From Myxococcales bacterium (GTDB lineage Bacteria; Myxococcota_A; Polyangia; Nannocystales; Nannocystaceae), in contig JACKDU010000002.1 of assembly GCA_020633335.1 (NCBI GenBank), forward strand, positions 1 through 64,000: a stretch of 64,000 nucleotides of DNA. The letters are read 5' to 3'. A program made the position numbers and the translations under genes. Under the pieces are notes generated by a model that was given only the letters and a program-made list of their open reading frames with translations, ran no database searches and was not told the origin of the DNA. Below, one piece after another: positions 1 through 9,129 of the stretch. The number at the start of each line of letters is the position of its first letter. Within the stretch, counting starts at the first letter, position 1.

Positions 1-438
1 ACCGACGTCAACGTCGAGGGCAGCGGCCAGACCCCGGCGGTGCTGACCCTCGAGCCAGGCGTGGTGCTCGGCTTCGAGGACGCGATGCGCCTCTGGCTGA
101 GCCGCTACGGCGGCGCCTCGGGGCTCATGGCCGTGGGCACCGCGGACGCCCCGGTGATCCTCACCGGCGCCCAGGCCAACGACCCCGGGGCCTGGGGCGG
201 GGTCGTGATCTACGACGAGGCCGACGACGCCAAGACCCGCTTCGAGCACGCCGAGATCCGCTGGGGGGCCGGCTTCAACACCGACGGCAACGTCGAGCTC
301 TGGGACGCCTCGCCGACCTTCTCGGACGTGGTGATCGCCGGCAGCGATTGCTGGGGGATCCGCCTCTACGGCGCCTCGGCCCCGCAGCTCCAGAACGTGA
401 CCTTCGACGGCAACGCCTGCGGCGACGTCGGGCCCTAG
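1..438 (+). CDS. C-terminal part of a right-handed beta-helix-like surface protein (5' end outside window)
   Basis: The frame is open from the first base and closes at TAG 436-438, so only the last 145 codons are present. The sequence has short repeating strands rich in Gly, Asp and aromatic residues (for example VELWDASPTFSDVVI followed by IRLYGASAPQLQNVTF). This is the look of pectate-lyase-like parallel beta-helix coils, which in secreted bacterial proteins usually bind or cleave polysaccharide. No catalytic residues can be assigned from the fragment, so enzymatic activity is unknown. The next gene lies convergently on the other strand, leaving a gap of about 40 bases. Confidence 0.6.
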   Translation, partial: TDVNVEGSGQTPAVLTLEPGVVLGFEDAMRLWLSRYGGASGLMAVGTADAPVILTGAQANDPGAWGGVVIYDEADDAKTRFEHAEIRWGAGFNTDGNVELWDASPTFSDVVIAGSDCWGIRLYGASAPQLQNVTFDGNACGDVGP

Positions 439-475
439 CGGGCGGCTCGCGCCGTGTCTCGCCCGGGAGAGAGCC

Positions 476-1129
476 CTAGCAGGCGCCCATGAGCCACTCG
501 CAGAATGGCGCGACGAAGCTCCCCTCGAGGACGATCCCCGCGTCGTCGATGACGAAGGTGCCCTCGACCTGCGGCCATGGGTCGACCGGCATGAGCTCGT
601 CGTCCCATGGGGTCCAGTCGACCTTGGTCAAGGTCGCGGTCCCCATCCCCCACACCGACTCGTCGCCGTTGACCACCTTGACGAAGAGTTCGCCGACGGC
701 CCCTTGCTCGTTGTCGCGGTCGACGACGAGGAGGACCCCGTCGAAGGGCAGCGGCCGGAGGAAGTAGTTGTCGGCGGGCCCTGACACCTGATCGAGGAAG
801 GGCTGGGTGTCGCGGATGATGGCGATCACGATCGCCCCAGCGCAGTCCCCAGCCTCCGCGCCGTAGGCCGCGTAGGAGCCCGTGAAGTCCCCGAAGGGGG
901 TCGTGCCGGTGACGCTCACGTCGCCCATCGAAGCCATCACCGGGCACTCCGCGGCCGGATCCACGGCGGCGGTGGTCGCCCCTTCGGAGCCGCTGCTCCC
1001 GCTCCCGCTCCCAGTGGAGGTGGAGGTGGAGGTCACCGAGTCCGTCGCCGTCGAAGCGCCGCCGCAAGCGAGCACGACGACGAGCGCGGCTGCGAGGGCC
1101 GACGCGCGGGTCTGCATCTCGAGGGGCAC
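476..1129 (-). CDS. Hypothetical lipoprotein with Ser/Thr/Gly linker
   Basis: The N-terminus is a lipoprotein signal (hydrophobic AALVVVLACGG, lipobox Cys), followed by a Thr/Ser/Gly-rich linker typical of surface lipoproteins throughout this window. A compact domain of about 150 residues follows with four Cys, including two at the very C-terminus. Two starts are possible: GTG at 1129 or ATG at 1117. I prefer 1129 because a TATCCT hexamer (reverse strand, 1141-1136) sits 6 nt upstream, matching the leaderless spacing seen at other genes here, and neither start has a Shine-Dalgarno. The function is not recognised. Confidence 0.7.
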   Translation of the reverse strand: MPLEMQTRASALAAALVVVLACGGASTATDSVTSTSTSTGSGSGSSGSEGATTAAVDPAAECPVMASMGDVSVTGTTPFGDFTGSYAAYGAEAGDCAGAIVIAIIRDTQPFLDQVSGPADNYFLRPLPFDGVLLVVDRDNEQGAVGELFVKVVNGDESVWGMGTATLTKVDWTPWDDELMPVDPWPQVEGTFVIDDAGIVLEGSFVAPFCEWLMGAC

Positions 1130-1135
1130 GGCTCA

Positions 1136-1141
1136 AGGATA
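1136..1141 (-). promoter_or_regulatory. Candidate -10 element TATCCT
   Basis: TATCCT on the reverse strand lies 6 nt upstream of GTG 1129. It matches the TAnnnT pattern found immediately before many start codons in this window, so the transcript would begin at or near the start codon. No convincing -35 was found. Confidence 0.35.
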
Positions 1142-1280
1142 GCAGCGCGCCGGCGAGCCAGAGCGCTCTCCTCGGCCGCGGGCGCGCTGCCAGGCCGCGT
1201 CCGACGGCCTGGGCGAACGAATTTCGGGGCACTCGCCCGTCCTCTGCAGATCATTCTCATCGCCCCCCCGGGGAGCCTCG

Positions 1281-1286
1281 TATGCT
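1281..1286 (+). promoter_or_regulatory. Candidate -10 element TATGCT
   Basis: TATGCT lies 6 nt before ATG 1293, and the gene has no Shine-Dalgarno. It fits the window-wide leaderless promoter pattern. Confidence 0.4.
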
Positions 1287-1292
1287 CGCAGG

Positions 1293-2717
1293 ATGTCTCC
1301 GCGCGAGATCCTCGGAGCGCGCGTGACCGAGGCGATGCTCGTCGCTGTGGCGCTCCTCACCCCGTCGATCGCGGCCGCCGCGCTCGACATCTCGCCCTGT
1401 CCGGCGGCCACCGTCGACGATCGCTTCGGGCCCTGGCGATGTGACAGCATCTTCTCCAGCAGCGACTTCCAGGACTACTGGGGGAACGTCGGCGCGATCT
1501 GGGGCGACACCTTGGTCCTCGGCTATGCTGGCGATCGCTTCGCCGACGCGGGGGAGCTCCTCGTGCTCCAGCGAGACGGGGACTCATGGCGCGAGGTCGA
1601 CCGCCTGCCCGCGCGCGGGGGCGGGAGCGTCGCGCTCCGCGGCGATGTGATCGTCAGCGCGGACACCTCCGAGACCGCCCCGAGCGCCCTCAACGTGTTC
1701 GTCCGGGACGCCGGCGGCTGGACCGCGCACGCCTCGCTCGTCGACGACTCCTGGGGTCCAAAGGGCTCCAACTTCGTGCCCGAATTCGCGCTCGCCGACG
1801 ACCTCATCGTCGCCGCGACGCAGGTTCCAGGCCCGCTGCCGGGGTGTGAGACCGCCGCCGCCGCCGTCTATCGCCGCGAGTTCGACGGCTGGCGTCGGGA
1901 GGCGACGCTGCGTCCTCTCTACGAGTGCTCCGAATCGACCGCTCGGGTCGCCGCCGACGGCGATCGGATCGCGCTCGTCATCGACCACGTCGCCCACATC
2001 TTCAGCCGCGAAGACGACGGGTGGATCAAGGAGGCGGTGATCACCCCGCCGCCGGATCCCGCAACGAGCACCGCGACGGAGGTCGCCCTCATGGGCGATC
2101 GCCTGGCGATGATCGTCCCGCGCCGCGGGGAGGCCGAGGGGTTCCTCCACCTCTACCGACGCGCGAGCGACGGCTGGACGCCGGAGACGAAGATCGCCTT
2201 CGCCAATGGCGACTGGGACTTCTACTTCGCCCGGGTCTTCATGTCTGGCGATCGCGTGGTCGTGGCGACCTCCGAGCGGCTGGGCGCCGACATCTTCATC
2301 GGCTCGGCGTACATCTACACCTTCACGGACGCCTGGTACCTCGAGGGGCGGGTGCGGACGCCCTGGCCAGAGACCAGCGACTCGTTCATGGTTCAGTCGT
2401 TCGACCAGGAGTCGATCCTCGCGCGCGTTCAACCGACGAGCGAGCCCTACTTCCGCGACTTCGAGCTCTTCCGGGCCAGCGGAGCCAGCGCGCCGACGAC
2501 CCCCCTGCCGAACCCGTGTGACGGGGGCGCCTGCGACGACGAGGTCGAGAACATCGAGCTCGAGGAGCGCGGTGATGGCTGCGGCTGCCGGGGATCGACG
2601 GGCGACGGCCGCTGGCTCGCCCTCGTCGTGCTCATGCTCTTCGGATCCCGACGGCGAGCGAGGCCCAGGCCGCGCGCTCACCAGCGGACCGGCGCCGCCG
2701 CGACCGGCTGGATGTGA
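1293..2717 (+). CDS. Secreted beta-propeller-like protein with MYXO-CTERM-type anchor
   Basis: A signal peptide (LVAVALLTPSIAAA) is followed by about 370 residues of repeating units of the type W-G-D-T-L-V-L-G / G-D-R-V-V-V-A, resembling FG-GAP or kelch-like propeller blades. The C-terminus carries a Cys-Gly-Cys (GDGCGCRG), a short hydrophobic helix (LALVVLMLF) and an Arg cluster (RRRAR). This is the architecture of MYXO-CTERM sorting signals, which are processed for outer-surface display. About 18 residues extend past the Arg cluster, which is unusual; that DNA overlaps the 3' end of the convergent RCC1 gene by 40 bp. The ligand is unknown. Confidence 0.75.
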   Translation: MSPREILGARVTEAMLVAVALLTPSIAAAALDISPCPAATVDDRFGPWRCDSIFSSSDFQDYWGNVGAIWGDTLVLGYAGDRFADAGELLVLQRDGDSWREVDRLPARGGGSVALRGDVIVSADTSETAPSALNVFVRDAGGWTAHASLVDDSWGPKGSNFVPEFALADDLIVAATQVPGPLPGCETAAAAVYRREFDGWRREATLRPLYECSESTARVAADGDRIALVIDHVAHIFSREDDGWIKEAVITPPPDPATSTATEVALMGDRLAMIVPRRGEAEGFLHLYRRASDGWTPETKIAFANGDWDFYFARVFMSGDRVVVATSERLGADIFIGSAYIYTFTDAWYLEGRVRTPWPETSDSFMVQSFDQESILARVQPTSEPYFRDFELFRASGASAPTTPLPNPCDGGACDDEVENIELEERGDGCGCRGSTGDGRWLALVVLMLFGSRRRARPRPRAHQRTGAAATGWM

Positions 2718-4048
2718 TCGAGGATCTCGCCGTTGCCGAGCTCGCCCGAGCGGTTGAAGCCCCAGCAGAGCACCGTCTGATCGGCCCGCAGCGCGCAGGC
2801 GTGCTCCTGCGCGACCGCGATCGCCACCGCGTCCTCGACGCCCTCGATCACGCTCGGCCGCCGGTACGCCCAGTCGGTCGAGAAGTACCACTGCCCCCAG
2901 CACGTCACCCGGCGATCCGGGGTGATCGCGCACGAGCGGCCGTCCGCGGCCCCGAGCGCCGTCGCGCGGACGCCCCCCGCGAGCACGAACCACTGCCGCT
3001 GCGGGTACTCGCGGGTCTCCTCCTTCGGTATTCGCGACGGCGGCGGATAACTCATCGGTCGCAGCGGCGCGTCCGGAGCGGGCGGCGGCTCGGGCGGGAG
3101 CCGCTCGGTCCACCGGCACGTCACCTTCTGTCCGCGGTAGGGATCGCAGACCGCGTCGTTCGGGACGTGGTGGTCGCCGAGCTGCCCGTGGTGATCCGAG
3201 CCCGCGCAATACACATAGTCGTCGTCAAAGGTCGCGCACGCGTGGCGGTTGCCGAGCGCGAAGGTCGTCGCCTTCTCGATCGGCTTCGCCACGATCGCCC
3301 GCTCGACCGGCCCGAGGTGCGGGTGCAGCAGGGTCGTCGTGTTGAAGCCCCAGCAGCGCGCAGGCGCCCCGTCGAAGAGCGCGCAGGTGATGTCGTCGCC
3401 GATCACGAGCCCCTTCGCCGGCGGCATCTTCACCCGCCCGGGCCGCCTCGGCGCCTGCCCGCGCGGGCGGCCGACGGTGCCGGCGTGGCCCCAGCAGAAG
3501 ACCGCGCCGTCCTGGTCGCGCGCGCAGGTGTGCACGCCGCCGGCCGCGACCTCGACGATCTTCGTCAGCCCCGGGACCGTCGTCAGCGTCGTCGCCTCAT
3601 CGGTCGTCCCGTCGCCGATCTGCCCGTCGCGGTTGTCGCCCCAGCAGGCCACCGTGCCGTCGGCACGGGCCGCGCAGGCATGGCGCTCGCCGACGCTGAT
3701 CGACACCGCGTCTGCGATCCCGATCGGCGTCGGTCGGGGCGTGAAGGGGATCGCCGCGAGCCGCGTCGCGCCCCAGCAGCGCACCTCACCGCCCTCGATC
3801 AGCGCGCAGCTGAGGTGCTCGCCGACCGCGATCGCCCGGACCGGCGGCGACGCGCTCGGAGCGTCGCTCGTCGCCGGCGGCGGAGGTGACACGTCGATCG
3901 GTGGCGGTTGCGGATCCGGCTGCGGCGTGGCCGTTGGCGCCGGCTCGGCCACGTCGCTCGCGGGCGACGCCTCGTCTGGCTCCTCCGGGACCGGGGGCCC
4001 GGGCGACATGCAGGCCGCGAGCGCCATGGGGCCCAGCGCCGCGCGCAT
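2678..4048 (-). CDS. RCC1-repeat lipoprotein
   Basis: The lipoprotein signal (MRAALGPMALAAC) is followed by a Pro/Glu/Ala-rich spacer and then RCC1 repeats: recurrent C-A-L/C-A-x-x-x-D-G-x-V-x-C-W-G units (for example ADGTVACWGDNRDGQIGDG, ADQTVLCWGFNRSGELGNG). RCC1 repeats form a seven-bladed propeller; in myxobacteria such proteins are common extracellular lipoproteins of unknown ligand. ATG 4048 is chosen because GAGGAG lies 7-8 nt upstream; in-frame alternatives exist at 4066 and 4096. The stop lies inside the 3' end of the MYXO-CTERM gene on the other strand. Confidence 0.85.
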   Translation of the reverse strand: MRAALGPMALAACMSPGPPVPEEPDEASPASDVAEPAPTATPQPDPQPPPIDVSPPPPATSDAPSASPPVRAIAVGEHLSCALIEGGEVRCWGATRLAAIPFTPRPTPIGIADAVSISVGERHACAARADGTVACWGDNRDGQIGDGTTDEATTLTTVPGLTKIVEVAAGGVHTCARDQDGAVFCWGHAGTVGRPRGQAPRRPGRVKMPPAKGLVIGDDITCALFDGAPARCWGFNTTTLLHPHLGPVERAIVAKPIEKATTFALGNRHACATFDDDYVYCAGSDHHGQLGDHHVPNDAVCDPYRGQKVTCRWTERLPPEPPPAPDAPLRPMSYPPPSRIPKEETREYPQRQWFVLAGGVRATALGAADGRSCAITPDRRVTCWGQWYFSTDWAYRRPSVIEGVEDAVAIAVAQEHACALRADQTVLCWGFNRSGELGNGEILDHIQPVAAAPVRW

Positions 4049-4183
4049 CCGTGCTCCTCGGTGCATCACGATCCATCGACGATACCACCGGCGCACTCAC
4101 GGGCGGTGCTCCGGCCCCCCCCCGCGACGTCTGCGAGTCCCGAGGACCGGCCAGGCAGCACGACCCCCCAAAGCGCCTCGAGG

Positions 4184-4213
4184 TTGTCGGCCCGGAGTCG
4201 CCAAGGGTAGACT
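4184..4213 (+). promoter_or_regulatory. Candidate sigma70-like promoter TTGTCG-18-TAGACT
   Basis: A -35 TTGTCG (4184-4189) and -10 TAGACT (4208-4213) are separated by 18 nt. The -10 ends 6 nt before GTG 4220, implying a leaderless transcript. Confidence 0.45.
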
Positions 4214-4219
4214 CAATCG

Positions 4220-5650
4220 GTGTTCACCCGCCCGGTCGACCCTCGCGCGCTGCGAGCAGCCCTCGTCGCCTGCCTCGCCGCGAGCTGCGGCGGCGAGACG
4301 GCGATCGAGGTCACGACCGACGAGCTCTGCGGCGAGCTTGGCCCCTTCAAGCTCCTCGATCTCGACGAGGACGAGCGCCTCATCCCCAATGGAGCGCTGA
4401 ACCGATTCGGCGACGCGTATTACATCACCGCCGGGCGGGAGCCGCGGACGGCGCCCGATCACGTCGAGGTTTGGCCGAGCTACGAGCATACGACCACCTA
4501 TCGCGTCGGTCTCTGCGGCGAAGACCGGCGGATCGTCGCGCATGATCTGACCGCGTCGTTGTTCACCCTGGAGCGGTGGCCGGCGGCGCCGCTCGCCTGC
4601 CAGGGGGAGGATCTGGTGGCCGTCGACGTCACCGGCGAGGCGACGCCGACGCTGGTGCTCGCCCGAGGGTGCAGCTCCGGCCGGCAGATCGTCGACGAGG
4701 GCATGATCCTCCGCGAGGAGATCGGCGAGGGCGAGCTCCGCGTGCTCTTCCACCGCTTCGCCGACGGCTCGGAGCCGAGCTTCTCCCCGTCGATCGAGGT
4801 CTTCGCGGCGACCCGGAGCTACCACGCGGGCGACGAGGAGGTGCTCGGCCTCGGCGACGACGGGGTGCTCCGCCGGGTCTCGCTCGTGGACATGGCGATC
4901 GACGTCGAGGCCGAGGGGGTCGCGCACTTCGCCGCGACCCCCGAATACCTGCTCTGGATGAGCGACGCTGACGACCAGGCGGTGCTCCTCCGCGATCGCG
5001 AGAGCGACATCGAGGCCGTGGTCGGCCACGGACCGATCAGCCCCTGGGGGCTCCGCCTTGACGATGGCTTCGCCCGAATCGGCCGCCCGGACGCCCTCGA
5101 CGGCGAGCTCCTGATCGACCTCAGCGATGGCACGATCCACGCGATCCCGCCGGGCCGCTGGGCGATCCGTGAGGTCGACGACGGGCGCTGGCTGGTCGCC
5201 GCGAGCTTCAACGGCCCCTGGCTCCTCCGCGATCTCGAGAGCGGCGTCGAGGCCCTCGTCAGCGCCCGCGCCGGCTATCCGCGCTGGTTCGGCGATCGGC
5301 TCGAGATCATCGAGGGGAGCGCCCTCGACCTCGACGCCCGCGAGTCGGGGGCGCTCTGGCGTGTTCGCTTCGACGGCTCGCCCGAGCAGATGCTCGCCCA
5401 CCGGGCCTCGCCGACCCACGTCACCCTCCCGGGCGGCCGCGTCGTCACCCCGGTCGCGGTCGACGCGGACTGGATCGGCGACCTCGTCGTCGTCGACCCC
5501 GAGACCCTGGACGAGCGCCGGATCGACGGGCCGGTCTTCGACTTCACCGGCAACCAGGCCGTGCACGACGCCCTCGATCCCGACACGCTCGCGTATCAGG
5601 TCATCGACGGCGCGCGCACCGGCGTCTACCTCGTCCGCTTCCCGGGATAG
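4220..5650 (+). CDS. Hypothetical lipoprotein, propeller-like
   Basis: The start is GTG 4220, with lipoprotein signal ALVACLAASCGG. The mature protein of about 450 residues has repeated segments ending in short beta strands (G-D-L-V-V-V-D, R-I-D-G-P-V-F-D) and many Asp/Arg turns, suggesting a beta-propeller, but no named family is recognised. There is no Shine-Dalgarno; the promoter directly upstream suggests leaderless expression. The next gene is convergent, with its stop 21 bases away. Confidence 0.75.
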   Translation: MFTRPVDPRALRAALVACLAASCGGETAIEVTTDELCGELGPFKLLDLDEDERLIPNGALNRFGDAYYITAGREPRTAPDHVEVWPSYEHTTTYRVGLCGEDRRIVAHDLTASLFTLERWPAAPLACQGEDLVAVDVTGEATPTLVLARGCSSGRQIVDEGMILREEIGEGELRVLFHRFADGSEPSFSPSIEVFAATRSYHAGDEEVLGLGDDGVLRRVSLVDMAIDVEAEGVAHFAATPEYLLWMSDADDQAVLLRDRESDIEAVVGHGPISPWGLRLDDGFARIGRPDALDGELLIDLSDGTIHAIPPGRWAIREVDDGRWLVAASFNGPWLLRDLESGVEALVSARAGYPRWFGDRLEIIEGSALDLDARESGALWRVRFDGSPEQMLAHRASPTHVTLPGGRVVTPVAVDADWIGDLVVVDPETLDERRIDGPVFDFTGNQAVHDALDPDTLAYQVIDGARTGVYLVRFPG

Positions 5651-5671
5651 CGAGCGACCTCGCGGAGGTCG

Positions 5672-6175
5672 TCAGCGCGAGCGCTCACCCGCCGACGGGA
5701 GGCGGCGAACGAGCTGATGGAGGAGCCTCAGCGCCTCGTCGGCGATCCGGATCGGGCCGCGCCTGGATCCGAGCATCGACCCCGGCTGGAGCTGGTTGAC
5801 GATGATCCGCGCCTCGCGCTCGGCCATCCCGTGTTCAACGGCGGCCCGCGCGAGTCGCTCGAGGAAGCTCGGCTCGGCCGCGATCCGATCGCCGAGGTCG
5901 TTCAGGAAGCGCCGGAGGCGGCGACGATGGAGCACCTCGCCGAGGGGCTCGTCGGGCCACTTCCGCCAGTGGGGCCGCTGCGGCGCCGACGCGGAGGCCT
6001 CCAGCGGCTCGCGCTCGAGCTCCCGGCGCGTCTCCTGGCGGAGCTTGTGGTGGCTCCACCGCTTGCGCCGACGGATCGACCGCCGCGCCGACGTCGGACA
6101 CTCGCCGTAGGTGTTGCGCCGGTCGCGGGCGAGCGAGCGCGCCTTCTTGACCTGCGGGGAGCGTTCTCGCGACAT
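5672..6175 (-). CDS. Hypothetical basic protein
   Basis: 167 residues, strongly basic and rich in Arg, Leu and Glu, predicted largely helical (RRRLRRFLNDLGDRIAAEP..LERLARAAVEHG). There is no signal peptide or membrane segment, so it is probably cytosolic, and nucleic-acid binding is possible from charge alone. ATG 6175 is chosen because TACCCT on the reverse strand (6191-6186) lies 10 nt upstream and the basic, structured sequence begins there. The longer open frame upstream overlaps the neighbouring lipoprotein gene out of frame and is not supported. Confidence 0.55.
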   Translation of the reverse strand: MSRERSPQVKKARSLARDRRNTYGECPTSARRSIRRRKRWSHHKLRQETRRELEREPLEASASAPQRPHWRKWPDEPLGEVLHRRRLRRFLNDLGDRIAAEPSFLERLARAAVEHGMAEREARIIVNQLQPGSMLGSRRGPIRIADEALRLLHQLVRRLPSAGERSR

Positions 6176-6222
6176 CGCGGACCCGAGGGTAGCAGCAGCC
6201 CTGCGTCCCGGGCTCGGTGGTT

Positions 6223-7803
6223 TCAGCGGACCGTCACCGTCGCCTCGAACCAGTTGACCCCCTCCCCCCACTCGATCCCGACGTCCTGCCCGAGGCGGAT
6301 CGCCTGCCGCGGATCGTCCGCGAGGGTCGGCGCGGGATCGGCCATCCGCAGCCCGATTCGATACGATCCCGCGGGCGCGTCGGCCGGCAGCGTCGCCTCG
6401 ACGCAGATCGTCAGCGGCGCCCCTGGGAGGGCGTCGCGGAGGTCGAGTTCGGCGAGCGCCTCGACCCGGATCGGACCGTCGAGGACCAGCGCGAGCGAGC
6501 GCGGGTTGACCGGCGCGGCGAAGCCGTCGTTGACCAAGTCGACGCTCACCGCGACCACCTCGCCGGGCGCGGCGGCCTCGACGTGGCGGATGCCCTGGGC
6601 CACCAGGCGATAGCCGAGGCGGCAGGCGATCGTCTCGTAGCAGCCCCCCTGCTCCCAGCTTGCGAGGACGCCCGGGTGGTAGTCGGCGTTGAGGTGGGTC
6701 CAGTGGAGGAGCGCGAGCTCGGCGAGCGCCGACGGGCACTCCGAGCGCGGGGGGTTGAGCGCGCAGGTCTCCCCGCCGACCGTGACGAAGCTCGAGTCGG
6801 CGATCGCGTAGTCCTTCTCGCCGGCGAGCTGATAGGTGCCGAAGTCGTCGTCGGAGGCGAGGAAGCAGTCGTTGACGTGGCCGACCCGGGCGAGGGCGCT
6901 GCCATCATGGGCCGTGTCGAGGCTGAGCGGCCCGCCGTAGGCGTCCTCCTTGAACGAGGGCCGGCGGACCGTGATCGTCCGCGAGGCCGGCAGCGCGGCG
7001 AGGAGCGCGTCGAGGATCGCCTTGCGGGGCCCGGGCGCGTCGAGGCCGTTCTGCGACGAGTGCCACTCGCCCCAGGCGCCGATGAAGCCCGCCTGGAGGG
7101 TCAGGATCACGTCGGCGTTCGCCTGCAGGAGCGGCGCGAGCTGATCGATGTGGCCGAGGATCCGATCGAGGGGCGCGTCGGGCTCGTCGATCGCGTCGGC
7201 GTAGTGAAAGCGCGGGACCACCTTCATCCCGTGCTGACGGACGAGATCGAAGCCCGCCTGGACCTCGGCGAGGAGCGCGTCGTCGAGCGCCTTGTCGCGG
7301 TACTCGGGGATCAGCACACGCCCGTAGATCACGGCGCGGCCGGCCGCGAGGGCGCCCGCGAGGGTGTCGGCGTCGACCGTCCGGAGATCGACGAACTCGT
7401 GGAATCCCCGCTCGGGGTTGAGGATCGCGCAGGAGGGCGCGCTCGAGGGGTCGTCGCCGTCGCCGAAGAGGGCCGGCCCGAGGTCGACCTCGGCGACCCC
7501 GGCCTCGAGGGCGAGGGGGCACGTGAAGCCGGCGCCGGCCGTCGGATCGCCGGTCGAGTCGCCCGTCGATGATCCCGAGGTCGTCGTCGACGCGGCGCTC
7601 GTCGACCCGCTCGCTCCGCCCGTCGACGACGACGCGGTGGAGGTCTCGTCCGCGCTGGTCGTCGCCCCGCTGGTGCTTGTCGTCGTCGACTCGCTCGCGC
7701 CGCTCGTCGACCCGCCGGAGGGGCCGCCGGCGCAGGCCACCAGCGCGAGCCCGGCGGCGGCGAGGAGAACGAAACGCGGTCGTCGCTCGGCGGGTCGCAC
7801 CAT
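6223..7803 (-). CDS. DUF4832/DUF4874-type lipoprotein
   Basis: The lipoprotein signal (VLLAAAGLALVACAGG) is followed by a long Ser/Thr linker. A TIM-barrel-like domain typical of DUF4874/DUF4832 proteins comes next: NPERGFHEFVD at the start, VPRFHYADA, LQAGFIGAWGEWH and RRPSFKEDAYGG, then the DVGTYxLAGEK-like region. The C-terminal beta-sandwich of about 130 residues ends in FEATVTVR. Family members resemble glycoside-hydrolase barrels, but a reaction has not been established; a role on extracellular polysaccharide is inference. TACGAT on the reverse strand (7815-7810) lies 6 nt before ATG 7803. Confidence 0.85.
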   Translation of the reverse strand: MVRPAERRPRFVLLAAAGLALVACAGGPSGGSTSGASESTTTSTSGATTSADETSTASSSTGGASGSTSAASTTTSGSSTGDSTGDPTAGAGFTCPLALEAGVAEVDLGPALFGDGDDPSSAPSCAILNPERGFHEFVDLRTVDADTLAGALAAGRAVIYGRVLIPEYRDKALDDALLAEVQAGFDLVRQHGMKVVPRFHYADAIDEPDAPLDRILGHIDQLAPLLQANADVILTLQAGFIGAWGEWHSSQNGLDAPGPRKAILDALLAALPASRTITVRRPSFKEDAYGGPLSLDTAHDGSALARVGHVNDCFLASDDDFGTYQLAGEKDYAIADSSFVTVGGETCALNPPRSECPSALAELALLHWTHLNADYHPGVLASWEQGGCYETIACRLGYRLVAQGIRHVEAAAPGEVVAVSVDLVNDGFAAPVNPRSLALVLDGPIRVEALAELDLRDALPGAPLTICVEATLPADAPAGSYRIGLRMADPAPTLADDPRQAIRLGQDVGIEWGEGVNWFEATVTVR

Positions 7804-7809
7804 CGGCGG

Positions 7810-7815
7810 ATCGTA
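7810..7815 (-). promoter_or_regulatory. Candidate -10 element TACGAT
   Basis: TACGAT on the reverse strand ends 6 nt upstream of ATG 7803, fitting the leaderless pattern. Confidence 0.35.
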
Positions 7816-7988
7816 GCCCCTGCGCGGCGCCTCCGTCGACGCGCGCACACCGGCCCGCGGGTCGACCCTGCGCGCCCTCTCCTGCGCGAGCAGCTGGAGC
7901 CGACGGCGGGGGCGCGCGGCGACATCGCCGTGACGGCGAGACCGCGCCCGCCCCGTCGCTCGATCCGAGCTACTCTCCAGCCCGAGAG

Positions 7989-9041
7989 ATGCCGCGAACC
8001 AGGCTCCCAGGCGCGACGCTTCTGGCCGCGGCAGCGGCGCTTCAGGCGTGCACACCCGAGCTCCCGGCGACCCGGTGGATCGGCTCGTTCTTGCTCTACG
8101 CGACCGACCTCGACGTGCCGATCTGCGAGGGCACGTTTCCGGTCCAGGACCGCCTCGTCGAGGCGCTCGCGGAGGAGTTCGGGGCGACGATCGAGTCGCC
8201 GATCCCCTTCGCCCTCGTCACCCCCGACGAGCTCGAGGACGCCTGCGACCGCGAGAACCTGCTCGGCTGCTACACCAGAGGTCGCGCGTACTCCGCGCGG
8301 GTCTACCACCCACACGAGCTCGTCCACGCGGTCGCGGACGCGGCCGGCTGGGATGGACCGAGCCCCTTCGCCGAGGGCCTCGCCGAGGTCTACTCGGACA
8401 CCGCGTGGCAAGGCGTGGAGCGGCTGCCGATCGCCGACGCGCTCCGGTCCTTCGAGACCACGCGCGACCACTACTACACGATGTCGCTCTTCGTCCGCTT
8501 CCTCCTCGATCGCCACGACATCGAGGCCCTGGGGTCCTTCATGGCCGCGACCCGCAGCGACGATCCCTTCGACGACTTCGCCGCCGCCTTCGCCGAGCAC
8601 TTCGGCGAGCCCCTCGAGGCGGCGATGGAGGCGTTCGAGGGCGCCCCCACGTGCAGCACCTGGACCAACCGCGTGCCGCTGGTCGAGTGCGCCCAGCCCG
8701 AGATCCCGTGGGAGGGCTCGGTGTGGACGGCCGAGGTCGATCTCGCCTGCTCGAGCGACGAGGTCATCGGCCCGCTCGATGACGACGACGGCCCGCTGAT
8801 GGCGGCGAACCGGACCCTCGTGATCGACGAGGACATCGACGTCGTGGCGACGGTCGACTACGCGGACTCGGGGCTCGCTGGCGTTCGAATCACGCGGTGC
8901 GGCCCGTGCTGGGACCCTGTCGACCTCCAGCTCGGCGCGGGGAGCGAGAGGTCGGTGTCGCTCCCGGCGGGGCGATACTATTTGTGGTTCATCGCCGAGG
9001 CCGACACGGCCGGGGCGATGCGGCTATCCCTCTCGCGATAG
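7989..9041 (+). CDS. Putative zinc-metallopeptidase-like lipoprotein (HELVH motif)
   Basis: Signal and lipobox (LLAAAAALQAC) are followed by a domain with H109-E-L-V-H113 and, 15-19 residues on, E-G-L-A-E (Glu129/Glu133). This is the arrangement of gluzincin-type zinc ligands (HExxH plus a downstream Glu). Paired Cys residues suggest an oxidising, extracytoplasmic location. The C-terminal 110 residues look like a beta-sandwich (DVVATVDYADSGL, SLPAGRYYLWF) of the pre-peptidase C-terminal kind. Peptidase activity is inferred from motifs only. The spacing to the putative third ligand is short, so the protein could be inactive. Confidence 0.7.
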   Translation: MPRTRLPGATLLAAAAALQACTPELPATRWIGSFLLYATDLDVPICEGTFPVQDRLVEALAEEFGATIESPIPFALVTPDELEDACDRENLLGCYTRGRAYSARVYHPHELVHAVADAAGWDGPSPFAEGLAEVYSDTAWQGVERLPIADALRSFETTRDHYYTMSLFVRFLLDRHDIEALGSFMAATRSDDPFDDFAAAFAEHFGEPLEAAMEAFEGAPTCSTWTNRVPLVECAQPEIPWEGSVWTAEVDLACSSDEVIGPLDDDDGPLMAANRTLVIDEDIDVVATVDYADSGLAGVRITRCGPCWDPVDLQLGAGSERSVSLPAGRYYLWFIAEADTAGAMRLSLSR

Positions 9042-9129
9042 TCACCCGCACGGCCTCCGCTCGCCCCCGGGCTGAATCAACCGCCGCCCTCGCGCGTACC
9101 ATGGCGCGACATCGACCGCGGAGCACGGC

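Noticed and set aside
1584..3209. 541-codon open frame on the minus strand
   Set aside because: It is antisense to the MYXO-CTERM gene and overlaps the RCC1 gene in another frame. It is Arg/Pro/Gly-rich and without domains: a high-GC shadow.
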